A stretch of 36,983 nucleotides of DNA, taken from the NCBI GenBank assembly GCA_903231505.1, contig CAFBRK010000260.1, positions 1 to 36,983 of the forward strand, given 5' to 3'. The notes beneath the pieces were generated by a model. The model saw only the letters and a list, made by a program, of their open reading frames with translations. It ran no database searches and had not been told where the DNA came from. Positions 17,851-26,418 of this stretch are shown in pieces; the stretch's first letter is position 1; every line of letters starts with the position of its first letter. The DNA is from Olavius algarvensis associated proteobacterium Delta 3. GTDB taxonomy: Bacteria > Desulfobacterota > Desulfobacteria > Desulfobacterales > CAFBRK01. The translations under genes and the position numbers were made by a program.

Positions 17851-19508
17851 CACAGCCTGGGTTGACCATACAACGCCTGGATAATGTTTGCCGTGTGGCT
17901 GAAGCCGTATCCGATTTACCCCTGGTACGTCAACAAGACGATTTTCTTCGATATGACTTGCCGGCACACCTCGAAGAAGCGATGCCGGAGATGCACCAGA
18001 GGTTGGGCATTTCAACGGATGACGTTATCATCGTCCGCAAACTGAACGTTCGTCTGCGCCTGCGAATACGCGACCTAAAAAAATCCGACTTGACTTCGGC
18101 CTGGGCGGAGGCACTGATCAGAGCTCTAGCTTTCGAGCTGGAAGCCATGGGTACCAAGCGGGCACAGGAAAACATTGCATGGTTCCCCGATCTCCAGACA
18201 GCTGAGACGTCTTTCCTGATCTATTTTGCCTCAAAGGGGGTGGCGCCTTGGTGGAGCCCCGCGCTGTCCCCCGAAAAAGGGCCGATATCTCCAATTCAGG
18301 TTGCTCTGGGATGGCTGCAAAAATGGCCTTGGAAATTTGCGAACCTGATGTTGGCGGTTGCCGACAGCAGCGATGCGGCAGATCTGACCCTTTTCACGGT
18401 ACAAGACATTGAGCAATTATGGGATATCTATAATTCCGTTCGTTTCGAGCGTCTAAACCATGTAAAGCCGGGGATGGGCAAAAAATGGGTGCCCCTTGCC
18501 TACACAGAGCACTCGGATTTTTCGGGAGTTCGAGTGAGCACCCCACCCAAGTGGATGGCATCATTGGGAGCAACAAATAACAAGCAAGTCTGTTTTTTCT
18601 ATTATCTATATCTGACCCAAATGAATCCAAATTTATACTTGAACGCTATCGATGACGTCCAATCCTTTTGGCCTTCAGCGCCGCCTCTTCCGAATGCTCC
18701 GAACGAGCGTGATCAACAGATGCCCGTTGCTGAAAAAAAGCTCCCATCTGTGGACCATGAGCGAAAGAGCATGATCAGGCAATCTCAACACGATTCAGCT
18801 TCGATTACCGCCAACCCTACCAACATGCAACACCAGAGGGTCCAGGATTTTGATGCAACACGGAAACAAGGGCAACGATTGAAAGAGAGTCCGGCGTCCA
18901 CTGCTCAAATCTCAACTGATGGTAGTACCACGGAGATGTCATTATCCGCGGAACCTCTTCTAAAAACAGGATGCGGGGGGCTGCTTTTTTTGCTGAACGC
19001 GCTGACCAGGGTTTTATCCAAAGATCAAATGCATCATGTCGTCATCAATCAGCGATTGCTCCAGTTGGGAGGAGATATTTTCCGGAAATTGTTTTCAAGA
19101 TTAAATGACGATGCGTCACAAAACGCATATCAACGGGAATTGCCGCTGCTCAGAATTTTTTCCGGCATGGATGAAGTGCCTGAGGTATTGTCTGACTATT
19201 GGGCTCGCTCTCATCCGGACGGCCTGCTGCAAAAGCTGATAGATTGTTTACCGGAAGACATTGCTCCTTGCCCTAATGGTTTTGAAATTATCTATGGCGA
19301 TAGTTATCAAGCAATTGGCGATGATCCAGGCATCGCACGGCTGGCGAAGCTGGTTCTTCGTCTTGGTGATCTTCAATTATCCAATACCCACGCCGATCTG
19401 TACTTTCCACAACGAACTATTGACCTGGCGATACGCAGAGCTGGGTTGGATATCAATCCCGGCTGGATTCCTTTTCTCGGTCGGATAATCAAATTTTATT
19501 ATGTTTGA
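17847..19508 (+). CDS. CIS tape-measure protein (Afp14-like)
   Basis: Protein expected to set tube length. The N-terminal part has the family pattern: the strand VRKLNVRLRLRIRDLK followed by the helix AWAEALIRALAFELEAM, then short W-rich repeats (QVALGWLQKWPWKFANLMLA). A hydrophilic, Ser/Gln/Thr-rich linker occupies residues ~285-370. The C-terminus, HADLYFPQRTIDLAIRRAGL and then DINPGWIPFLGRIIKFYY, closely follows the ending typical of eCIS tape-measure proteins. It starts within the ATGA overlap with the previous gene and overlaps the ATPase gene by 8 bases. Gene order (tape measure immediately before the AAA+ ATPase) matches Afp14-Afp15. Confidence 0.84.
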   Translation: MTQPGLTIQRLDNVCRVAEAVSDLPLVRQQDDFLRYDLPAHLEEAMPEMHQRLGISTDDVIIVRKLNVRLRLRIRDLKKSDLTSAWAEALIRALAFELEAMGTKRAQENIAWFPDLQTAETSFLIYFASKGVAPWWSPALSPEKGPISPIQVALGWLQKWPWKFANLMLAVADSSDAADLTLFTVQDIEQLWDIYNSVRFERLNHVKPGMGKKWVPLAYTEHSDFSGVRVSTPPKWMASLGATNNKQVCFFYYLYLTQMNPNLYLNAIDDVQSFWPSAPPLPNAPNERDQQMPVAEKKLPSVDHERKSMIRQSQHDSASITANPTNMQHQRVQDFDATRKQGQRLKESPASTAQISTDGSTTEMSLSAEPLLKTGCGGLLFLLNALTRVLSKDQMHHVVINQRLLQLGGDIFRKLFSRLNDDASQNAYQRELPLLRIFSGMDEVPEVLSDYWARSHPDGLLQKLIDCLPEDIAPCPNGFEIIYGDSYQAIGDDPGIARLAKLVLRLGDLQLSNTHADLYFPQRTIDLAIRRAGLDINPGWIPFLGRIIKFYYV

Positions 19509-21522
19509 CGGAACAAGCTGGTTCGATAGAAAGAAACCGTTGGAATCCCATTCCGATTTGCTTTCTCAATGGATCGTATATCTTGCTGGAAAGCTCGCAT
19601 TGCATTTTCCGCAGAATTCATTTCTGGCAAGTATTATCCGAAAGTTTTATCCAGAAGATCTCGGAAGTGAATCCTTTTCCCACGCAGTCGCTGAAGGCGC
19701 GGATTTGTTGCAGCAACAGTTGGAAAACCAATCGAACACCCATGATCGCTTGGTGCAGGTCGTCCGCGTTTTTAATTTGAGCCTATTCGACATTGATCTG
19801 CTGGTCTTGGCATTCTGGCCGCATCATGATGAACGCTTTGGCACCTTGTTTCCCCAGAAGGACATCAGGATCAGAGATGCAATACCTGTATTGTTTTCCG
19901 AAACCATGGATCGTTCCATCATTCGCAGTCATGTCGCCGCAAGCAATTTATGGCATAGCGGTTTATTCACAGCGGATGGACCAGTAACCAACCTGTTTGA
20001 TCTCCCTTTATCCATAAATCCCATCCTCGTCGACTTTTTAGACGGCCTCCGTCCGTCCTTGGGGAAAAGTGCGAAATGGCTCGGACGAGACTATCGGGAA
20101 GATGAATCCGAGCATCGGAGCCGATTTTTTCCGAGCCTGCAGAGGTCTCTGAGAGAATTGGAAACTGATTTCCTTCAAGGCGGTCACACCTTCATAAATT
20201 TGTACGGCGAGCACCACGGTCATATTCTTTTTTTGATCGATCTGCTCGCAGAACAGCTCAATCATGAAACAGGTCCAATAATGCTCACATGCCCCAGCAA
20301 TGGTAGAGGAATGAGGGATGCCGATCTTGTGGCACGACTCTACCGGGCACTGGTTGCTGTAGATGTATGGGCTGATGATCACTTCGCCTGTTTCGATGGT
20401 GATCACTTAATGCAGCCGTTACTAATAGTCAGCAAATCTCGCATCGATGGCAACGGATCGATCGGGAATAGAATATCGGGGATTCCTGTTCCTCCACCGA
20501 AAATGGGCGAACAAAAGCGAGTATTTAATTATTACTTCCGCAAGATAAATCTGAGACATACCGTTATAAATACACTCTCTAATCATCTTTATTTGAGTGT
20601 TTCGCAGATTAAAACCGCTGCCGAGCTTTACCCTAAAATTCAGGGCGAAAATGGAAACAACTCGGATAGCGGATCGGATCACGGACAGTTGCGCACGGTA
20701 GCCAGAGCACTGGATCATGTCTCCCCATTTCCGGAGACAGACCTTGCTATGGCTCGACGGCCGGATACAAGTTGGGACAGATTCGTTGCAAATGAAACGA
20801 CGATTGATAATTTGCGGGACATAATGCGACGGGTTAAACACCGGCTGACCGTGCAGGAACAATGGGGGATGCAGGATAGCGCGCGCCGCGGGGACGGCGT
20901 CGTCGCCTTGTTTTATGGTACATCGGGAACCGGTAAGACGTTGGCAGTAGATATCTTGGCAACGGAACTGTGCCTGCCGGTATTGCACGTTGACCTGTCC
21001 AAAGTGGTATCCAAATACATCGGGGATACTGAAAAAAATCTGGAAGACCTGTTCAAACAGGCTGAAAGATTCAGGGCCCTTCTCTTTTTCGATGAAGCAG
21101 ATGCACTTTTCGGACAACGCACGGGTATTAAGGACGCGCACGATCGATACGCCAATATAGAAACGAACTTTATGCTGCAGCGTCTTGAATATTTCGACGG
21201 TATTGCCGTGTTGGCCACCAATTTACTTCAGAATATCGACCAGGCGTTTTTACGCCGGGTGCAGCTCTACGTTCATTTTCCGAATCCTTTGCCGGGGGAG
21301 CAGATCAGCCTTTGGCAGGTGCATCTCCCGAGTGACAAAGTAGATCCCCATATTGATTTTAGCAGCATCGTCGGCAGGTTTGATCTAACCGGCGGCGAAA
21401 TCCGGAATGCAAGTCTAACGGCAGCCTATCACGCGGCGGAGCAGGACGAAATGATTTGTGAACGTCATCTTATCGACGCCATTAAAAAAGAATTCTATAA
21501 AAAAGGGCAACCCATACCGTAG
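19501..21522 (+). CDS. AAA+ ATPase of the eCIS (Afp15-like)
   Basis: ATPase required for assembly of eCIS particles in characterised systems. Residues 1-~440 are a variable helical N-terminal domain. The C-terminal AAA+ module is complete: Walker A GTSGTGKT at residues 473-480, Walker B LLFFDEAD with D531/E532, sensor-1-type GIAVLATN and FLRRVQ with the candidate arginine finger. The pore-region sequence LSKVVSKYIGDTEKNL is typical of the FtsH/CDC48-like branch. It starts inside the tape-measure gene. It is the last gene of the tightly overlapping core; after it comes a 19-base gap with a strong ribosome site. Confidence 0.92.
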   Translation: MFDGTSWFDRKKPLESHSDLLSQWIVYLAGKLALHFPQNSFLASIIRKFYPEDLGSESFSHAVAEGADLLQQQLENQSNTHDRLVQVVRVFNLSLFDIDLLVLAFWPHHDERFGTLFPQKDIRIRDAIPVLFSETMDRSIIRSHVAASNLWHSGLFTADGPVTNLFDLPLSINPILVDFLDGLRPSLGKSAKWLGRDYREDESEHRSRFFPSLQRSLRELETDFLQGGHTFINLYGEHHGHILFLIDLLAEQLNHETGPIMLTCPSNGRGMRDADLVARLYRALVAVDVWADDHFACFDGDHLMQPLLIVSKSRIDGNGSIGNRISGIPVPPPKMGEQKRVFNYYFRKINLRHTVINTLSNHLYLSVSQIKTAAELYPKIQGENGNNSDSGSDHGQLRTVARALDHVSPFPETDLAMARRPDTSWDRFVANETTIDNLRDIMRRVKHRLTVQEQWGMQDSARRGDGVVALFYGTSGTGKTLAVDILATELCLPVLHVDLSKVVSKYIGDTEKNLEDLFKQAERFRALLFFDEADALFGQRTGIKDAHDRYANIETNFMLQRLEYFDGIAVLATNLLQNIDQAFLRRVQLYVHFPNPLPGEQISLWQVHLPSDKVDPHIDFSSIVGRFDLTGGEIRNASLTAAYHAAEQDEMICERHLIDAIKKEFYKKGQPIP

Positions 21523-21526
21523 CAGG

Positions 21527-21535
21527 AAAAGGAGG
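21527..21535 (+). promoter_or_regulatory. Strong ribosome binding site (AAAAGGAGG)
   Basis: This near-perfect Shine-Dalgarno sequence lies 6 bases before the ATG at 21542. It decides that start over in-frame upstream codons that lie within the ATPase gene. Confidence 0.8.
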
Positions 21536-21541
21536 TTTCGC

Positions 21542-22480
21542 ATGTCCATACAAACATTGTTGCAAGATTATGATGAGGCCATCAAAAACGAAAATGCCAA
21601 GAAAGAAGAAATTTCCGAATTGCAGGAAGACGTGCAAAGTCATCTGGAGGCCGTGAGGCAGGCTATCTTTGATGCCGATAAAGTCATCAACGACCTCCAG
21701 GTGGCCAAACAGCGTCTTGAGACAGAAGCCCAGAACCTGGATCAGAGGGACAATACCGCACAGCAATTTGCAGACAGCTATTTTGACGCTATCAATGACG
21801 TGCGTGCTGCACTATCGACTGGCGGTGAGTTAGAAGGCAAACTAGACACCGCCAAGGATGATCTTCAGGCCGCGCTGGCCATAGCCGATGCTGATATTGA
21901 TGGATGGTTAACCGCCATGCTCGCTGAGGTTACCCAATATGACAATGACACACAACAAGTAGTTGATGACGCATCGACCAACCTGAATGATTCAAAACAG
22001 GAGTATGAAGTGGCCTTGACGGCATTCCAGGCCCAAAGCGATCAGCTCAGAAAAATCGAGAAAAACCTGGTCAACCTGGTACAAAAGGCCAAGAATCAAA
22101 TGAGAGATGCTCAGGGAGATGTGCAGTTCGTATCAAATTCCATTTCGGAAAATAAGGCATATGAGGGTGTCGTTTTCTATTTCGATCTGAAAGAGCGCAT
22201 GGATAGGTTGACGAGCGGCGTCAATTTATCCAGTCCTGATTTCGATGCAGACAACCCCGATAAAACCGCCTTGACCAGCGCACTAAAAACAGCGTGGACG
22301 GTAGCTAAAACTCAATACAGCGACGCCTTGGAAACCTTGTACAACAAACACGCGATCATGGTGCAGCGGCACGGTGAACTGGCCCAGGCAAAAATCGAAA
22401 AACATCGGCGCATTAGCAATCGATTGGAAGATGCTGCTCGTCTGGTGGAAATTAAGCACGATGAACTGAAAAACCCTTAA
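21542..22480 (+). CDS. Coiled-coil protein preceding the effector genes (312 aa)
   Basis: Not assigned to a named family. The protein is nearly all helix-forming and charged, with long heptad-like stretches: residues 1-75 (KKEEISELQEDVQSHLEAVR, VINDLQVAKQRLETEAQNLD), 150-220 (DSKQEYEVALTAFQAQSDQL) and the C-terminus (RHGELAQAKIEKHRRISNRL). It has no signal peptide, membrane segment or Cys. A short Asp/Pro/Gly-containing break lies near residue 240. It lies between the ATPase and the first DUF4157 effector, 20 bases before the latter. Part of its 3' end was copied together with the effector start (see 25780). It could be an effector-loading factor, a fibre-like part or a scaffold; none of these is proven. 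Confidence 0.78.
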   Translation: MSIQTLLQDYDEAIKNENAKKEEISELQEDVQSHLEAVRQAIFDADKVINDLQVAKQRLETEAQNLDQRDNTAQQFADSYFDAINDVRAALSTGGELEGKLDTAKDDLQAALAIADADIDGWLTAMLAEVTQYDNDTQQVVDDASTNLNDSKQEYEVALTAFQAQSDQLRKIEKNLVNLVQKAKNQMRDAQGDVQFVSNSISENKAYEGVVFYFDLKERMDRLTSGVNLSSPDFDADNPDKTALTSALKTAWTVAKTQYSDALETLYNKHAIMVQRHGELAQAKIEKHRRISNRLEDAARLVEIKHDELKNP

Positions 22481-23070
22481 AAACCGCCTAACCCTTTTTT
22501 ATGCCCGGCCTGGCCACCAAAATAAAACCGAAATCAAAGCAACGCGAGCCGACCATCCAGAGAGCAGGCATACGGGTCAGCAAGCCGGGGGATCGGCTCG
22601 AGCAGGAGGCAGAACAGGTAGCCAGGCAGGTAACCTCTAACGAGGGCCCTGCAGACATATCCAGCGTCCATTCTCCCTCCGAAGAAATCCAACTCCAGTG
22701 TGCTGGCTGCCGGACAGTCAGCCGTGTGTGTGAAGCATGCGAGGCATCCGACAAAACGCTTGGGAGCGCCGAACCTGACTCAGAGCCGATAGCCATCTCC
22801 CGAATGAGTGATGCAGATGTGGATGCTCAAACCCAGGCAAGTGACTCGACGCCCCAAGTGACTCCCCAATTAGCCAATCGGATTCGAAACATGGAAGGCA
22901 AAGGTGAGCCCCTGACGCCTGAATTGCGCTCCTATTTCGAGCCTCGATTTGGGGCCGACTTCAGCAACGTGCGAATTCATACTGATTCTGAAGCCGAACA
23001 GACGAATGAGGAACTCGATGTCATTGCTTTTACCATGGGACGAAATATCTCTTTTTCTCAGGGCCGCTAT
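22433..23070 (+). repeat. Copy 1 of a ~640-bp direct repeat (coiled-coil gene tail + DUF4157 module)
   Basis: This stretch contains the last ~16 codons of the coiled-coil gene, the 20-base spacer and the first 190 codons of the first effector. It aligns almost without gaps to 25780-26418. Similarity ends abruptly after the residues SFSQGRY, where the two effectors diverge. Confidence 0.9.
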
Positions 23071-25455
23071 TCAACGGATACCCACGAAGGCAAACAGTTG
23101 CTTGCCCACGAGCTGGTACACGTATCCCAGCAGAAAACACTCGGATCACATCCTCCCATCCTCCAGCGCAAACCAGATCCATCAACGTCGTCATTTAAAA
23201 TCAAATCGAAAACTCCTGTTCAGGCAGGTAGCCACAGCGAGTTGCTAACAATGCTACAGCTCCCGGAGGGTACCGTTCCTCCCGGCGCCTTCGACGACCC
23301 CGAGGTGCTGGCCTACCTTGTGTCGCGTATCCAAGGAGCAAGCGGATCGCTTATCATCCCGGCAACGGGCATCAGTGAAGATTTTCTCGAACAGCTCCCC
23401 GAAGGTCAAGTCGTCGAAATGGACTTCGATGTCCTGAAATCCGAACCCGACTTGGCCGCGGACTTGAGGAGCGCCGTCCGAGGCGCAAGCCGAGGAGCCG
23501 GCGCAAGGCTAATGCGACAGGGTTTTAATCCCAATGTAAAAAACGCTATCGGCTTGGTTGCATATCCGCAGTCCCGGACAATGAGCGCTTTGACTGGCGC
23601 TATGCGCGGCAAAGGTCCTGCCGGCGCGTTGCGACCAGCTCCAGTGCTGCCAACCACCAGTATTGTATTGGGTCACACGGCGGTCTATGCAAAGGTGGAC
23701 GGAAAGATTGTCTCAGTCCGCAGCTATGCAACCAAAAGCACCTTCGAGGCGTTGCTCCACTTCAAGGGGATCTCGAGTGGAACTAAAGGTGTTCAGGCCG
23801 CGATTATCGATCACCTCAAACCCCTCCCGAAGGGTGGTGGCATGTTTGATGTGGCTGGCGCCCGGTCTATGGAGTACCCGGTCTCGGCTCAGATCGCCAA
23901 GGAGTTCTCGAAAAGCCTACCGGAGGGCGGTCCTCTCCCCTCGAAATATACGGCTGCCCCGGATGTAGCGGCCTCCAAGCCCGGAAACGTCCGCTTGTGC
24001 CATGGAGTCAACTGCGTTCACTGGGCGGTGGATCAACTCGAGGAATTCATAGAAGCAAAAGTGGCGAGTTCTGCCCAACCCAATGTGTCGCTCAGAGACA
24101 TTGGAGGCAAAGACGCTGCACGTCAAGGTAAGGTCATGGGCTTCATGACAGATGCCGACGGGAAATCAGTTCGCATGCCGGGCGAATCGACTCCCACTAG
24201 ACCCGTGTTCGGAAGACCGGGTCGCGGCATGAGGCTCTTGCGCTGGGGAGGGCGTGTTTTCCTGGTCTATGACATAGGTGTGGGGGTCTACAATGTGTGG
24301 ACCGCGCCTCCTGAGCAGAAGATTCCCGTAGCTCTTCGAGAGGGCTCGCGAATCGGCGGAGGTGTCATCGGTGCTGAGCTGGGCGTCGCCGGATGCATCG
24401 CATTTGGCATCGCCACCGAAGGCCTCGGTCTCTTGGTCTGCGGCTTGGTTGGAGCTGTCGGTGGTGCAAAGGCTGGTGAGGCCGTAGGTCAAGTGATGGG
24501 CAACCTGGTGATGGCGCCTCTTATCGCGGCAGACACCATGGCATTCATGCTCCAGGTCATGGGTGAGACCGCAATCACTGCCGGCAAGCTGGTGCGAGCG
24601 CCTTTCGAATGGCTAGCCCGTGCCGTCATTTCGATGCACGCCTCACTTAATCCAAATAACTGGGATGTTCGATATCTACCAGAAGCGGTCCGTATCGACC
24701 TCCTGAACGTCGGCTATGACATTTGGGACTCTTTGTACAACCTGAATATGGACGACTTCCTCGAACGCATTGGCGAAACCCTGGAAACCTATCCAATCTC
24801 CGGCAAAAAGCTCGCCAGGCTTGTGGAAGGGCTCAACGCAAGCACCGACGAGAACTTCACCGTTGAACAAATTATCAAAATGAAACCCTATGAATTTATT
24901 GAGTTCTGGAAGACCAGGAAACTCCACTTCATCCTCAGACCGGACTACATTGCCGGACTTGAAGAAAGAGATACCAGCAGATTCGGAATTTTCCGTGTCC
25001 ATCGGCTGGTCGCACAGCGCGCTGCGATAAATCCCGAGAATTGGGAGGTCTCGAAGCTACCTGCCATAGAGGGTGAAGGGTATGCCCCTTTTCTACTGGG
25101 AGATGAGCTTATATCACTTGGCCGGATCTGGTGGTCTCACCTCGGCAACCTCCCCGAGGAGGACTTTCGAAATCAGGTGGACCTTCCTCTTTCGAACTAC
25201 CGGATCCCGAGTGACTTACTCGGCAGACTCGCCTATGGTATCCAGTCTGTGGCTCGCGTGCGCTATTCTGGCACCCTCTTTGAAGCATTTACCCTTGAGC
25301 CGAATGAGTTCTTGAAAATGACGGCCGACATGACCCCGAACGACTTTGTCCGCTTCGTCCTCGATCATGGAGTGGACTTAGAATATGTTCGCGACCCATA
25401 TGATATCGGCTTGGCCGCTACCCAATGGGTGAGTCAAGGATATCAGCCATGGTAA
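22501..25455 (+). CDS. DUF4157 (eCIS core) effector with candidate permuted papain-like toxin domain (984 aa)
   Basis: Likely toxin cargo. Residues 1-211 are the eCIS-associated DUF4157 module: GDRLEQEAEQVARQV, two CxxC pairs (C67/C70, C77/C80), LTPELRSYFEPRFGADFSNV and the zinc-protease-like HELVH at 203-207. Residues ~385-515 carry GHTAVYAKVDGK (H392) and, downstream, CHGVNCVHWA (C505, H507). This His-first, Asn-Cys-x-His-second order resembles permuted NlpC/P60 or LRAT-type thiol enzymes. Residues ~615-680 are Gly-rich and hydrophobic, as in membrane-inserting segments. The C-terminus has two similar ~127-residue units starting with LNPNNWDVRYLP (716) and INPENWEVSKLP (843). No Shine-Dalgarno precedes the ATG. 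The DUF4157 call is firm; the toxin activity is inference. Confidence 0.88.
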   Translation: MPGLATKIKPKSKQREPTIQRAGIRVSKPGDRLEQEAEQVARQVTSNEGPADISSVHSPSEEIQLQCAGCRTVSRVCEACEASDKTLGSAEPDSEPIAISRMSDADVDAQTQASDSTPQVTPQLANRIRNMEGKGEPLTPELRSYFEPRFGADFSNVRIHTDSEAEQTNEELDVIAFTMGRNISFSQGRYSTDTHEGKQLLAHELVHVSQQKTLGSHPPILQRKPDPSTSSFKIKSKTPVQAGSHSELLTMLQLPEGTVPPGAFDDPEVLAYLVSRIQGASGSLIIPATGISEDFLEQLPEGQVVEMDFDVLKSEPDLAADLRSAVRGASRGAGARLMRQGFNPNVKNAIGLVAYPQSRTMSALTGAMRGKGPAGALRPAPVLPTTSIVLGHTAVYAKVDGKIVSVRSYATKSTFEALLHFKGISSGTKGVQAAIIDHLKPLPKGGGMFDVAGARSMEYPVSAQIAKEFSKSLPEGGPLPSKYTAAPDVAASKPGNVRLCHGVNCVHWAVDQLEEFIEAKVASSAQPNVSLRDIGGKDAARQGKVMGFMTDADGKSVRMPGESTPTRPVFGRPGRGMRLLRWGGRVFLVYDIGVGVYNVWTAPPEQKIPVALREGSRIGGGVIGAELGVAGCIAFGIATEGLGLLVCGLVGAVGGAKAGEAVGQVMGNLVMAPLIAADTMAFMLQVMGETAITAGKLVRAPFEWLARAVISMHASLNPNNWDVRYLPEAVRIDLLNVGYDIWDSLYNLNMDDFLERIGETLETYPISGKKLARLVEGLNASTDENFTVEQIIKMKPYEFIEFWKTRKLHFILRPDYIAGLEERDTSRFGIFRVHRLVAQRAAINPENWEVSKLPAIEGEGYAPFLLGDELISLGRIWWSHLGNLPEEDFRNQVDLPLSNYRIPSDLLGRLAYGIQSVARVRYSGTLFEAFTLEPNEFLKMTADMTPNDFVRFVLDHGVDLEYVRDPYDIGLAATQWVSQGYQPW

Positions 25456-25616
25456 CATCGGGAGCAAAAGGCTGAATTTCAACTCTACAGTCAGAATTCT
25501 CCTCAACCATATTCATTTCCAATTCGGCCTTGGTGGGTACTATCGCATCCAATCTATTCTAAACCGCTTGTCATAAACTTGTTCCGAAATAAGGATGGCG
25601 GCATTAGGGAATGTAA

Positions 25617-25649
25617 CAAAAAAACGTCCGTCAATCGGAACGTTTTTTT
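25617..25649. terminator. Bidirectional hairpin terminator candidate
   Basis: Arms AAAAAAACGT-CCG and CGG-A-ACGTTTTTTT pair around a TCAAT loop, with one unpaired A. The U-run follows the stem on both strands, so it could end transcription from the first effector gene. The stem has few GC pairs, so its strength is uncertain. Confidence 0.6.
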
Positions 25650-25770
25650 GACATCCCCCCAATTTTCAACCTTCGGATTTGGAAGAGATGGATATCGGTT
25701 TCGCCTCAACTTTTCATCTGGCAGGTGTAGAGACCATAATTCACTTCGATGATAGCGCTCTAGCAACCGG
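25650..25770 (+). pseudogene. Relic fragment of a metalloprotease-like gene (paralogue of 30081-32336)
   Basis: About 120 bases resemble 30729-30849 of the metalloprotease gene, including 31 consecutive identical bases starting at 25666. Read in the matching frame, it gives QPSDLEEMDI, then AGVET and IHFDDSALATG before a TAG stop; the intact gene has QPSDLEEMDI, AGVETRIHFNDGALAAD. One base is missing near the left end. No start or active-site region is present. It implies that a second metalloprotease gene, or a copied piece of one, once lay here. Confidence 0.82.
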
Positions 25771-25779
25771 ATAGAATAA

Positions 25780-25826
25780 GCCGCTCGTCTGGCAGAAATT
25801 AAGCACGATTAACTGAAAAACCCTTA
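25780..25826 (+). pseudogene. Relic of the coiled-coil gene 3' end
   Basis: Matches 22433-22480, the last codons of the coiled-coil gene. It reads AARLAEIKHD and then TAA where the intact gene reads AARLVEIKHDELKNP. A GAA-to-TAA change has created a premature stop, and the rest (CTGAAAAACCCTTAA) is still recognisable. The relic has no body upstream, so the duplication carried only the gene's tail. Confidence 0.88.
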
Positions 25827-26418
25827 AAAACCCGCCGAACCCATCGTCATGCCCAGCCTGGCCACAAAAATAAAACCGAAATCAAAGCAACGCGAACCGA
25901 CCATCCAGAGAGCAGGCCTACGGGTCAGCAAGTCGGGTGATCGGCTCGAGCAGGAGGCTGAGCAGGTCGCCAGGCAGGTAACCTCTAACGAAGGCCCTGC
26001 CGACATCTCCCGCGTTCATTCTCCATCCGATGAAATGCAGGCCCAGTGTGCCGGCTGCCAAACGGTCAGCCGCGTGTGCGAAGCATGCGAGGCATCCGAC
26101 AAGACGCTTGGGAGTGCCGAACCTGACTCAGAGCCGCTATCCATTTCCCGCATGAGTGATGCTGATGTGGATGCTCAAACCCAGGCAAGTGAATCAACGC
26201 CCCAAGTGACTCCCCAATTAGCCAATCGGATACGCAACATGGAAGGCAAAGGTGATCCCCTGACGCCTGAATTGCGCTCCTATTTCGAGCCTCGATTTGG
26301 GGCTGACTTCAGCAACGTGCGAATTCATACAGATTCTGAATCCGAACAGGCGAATAAGGAACTCGATGCCATTGCCTTTACTATGGGACAGAATATTTCT
26401 TTTTCTCAGGGTCGCTAC
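25780..26418 (+). repeat. Copy 2 of the ~640-bp direct repeat
   Basis: Second copy of 22433-23070, with scattered substitutions and one extra base in the spacer. It supplies the relic coiled-coil tail and the whole DUF4157 N-terminal module of the second effector up to the codons for QGRY. Confidence 0.9.

Larger units (their letters stand above)
25456..25848. other. Inter-effector spacer with terminator and decayed gene fragments
   Basis: This 393-base non-coding stretch holds, in order, ~160 bases in which I see nothing recognisable, a T-tailed hairpin (25617-25649), a relic of a metalloprotease-like gene (25650-25770) and a relic of the coiled-coil gene tail (25780-25826). The small open frames in it on either strand look accidental. 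Confidence 0.75.

Noticed and set aside
20422..21141. Minus-strand open frame (239 aa) opposite the ATPase
   Set aside because: It overlaps the conserved Walker A/B region of the ATPase; it is a shadow of that coding sequence.
25554..25766. Small minus-strand gene (70 aa) in the effector spacer
   Set aside because: It covers the terminator and the relic protease fragment read backwards; no ribosome site or family resemblance.
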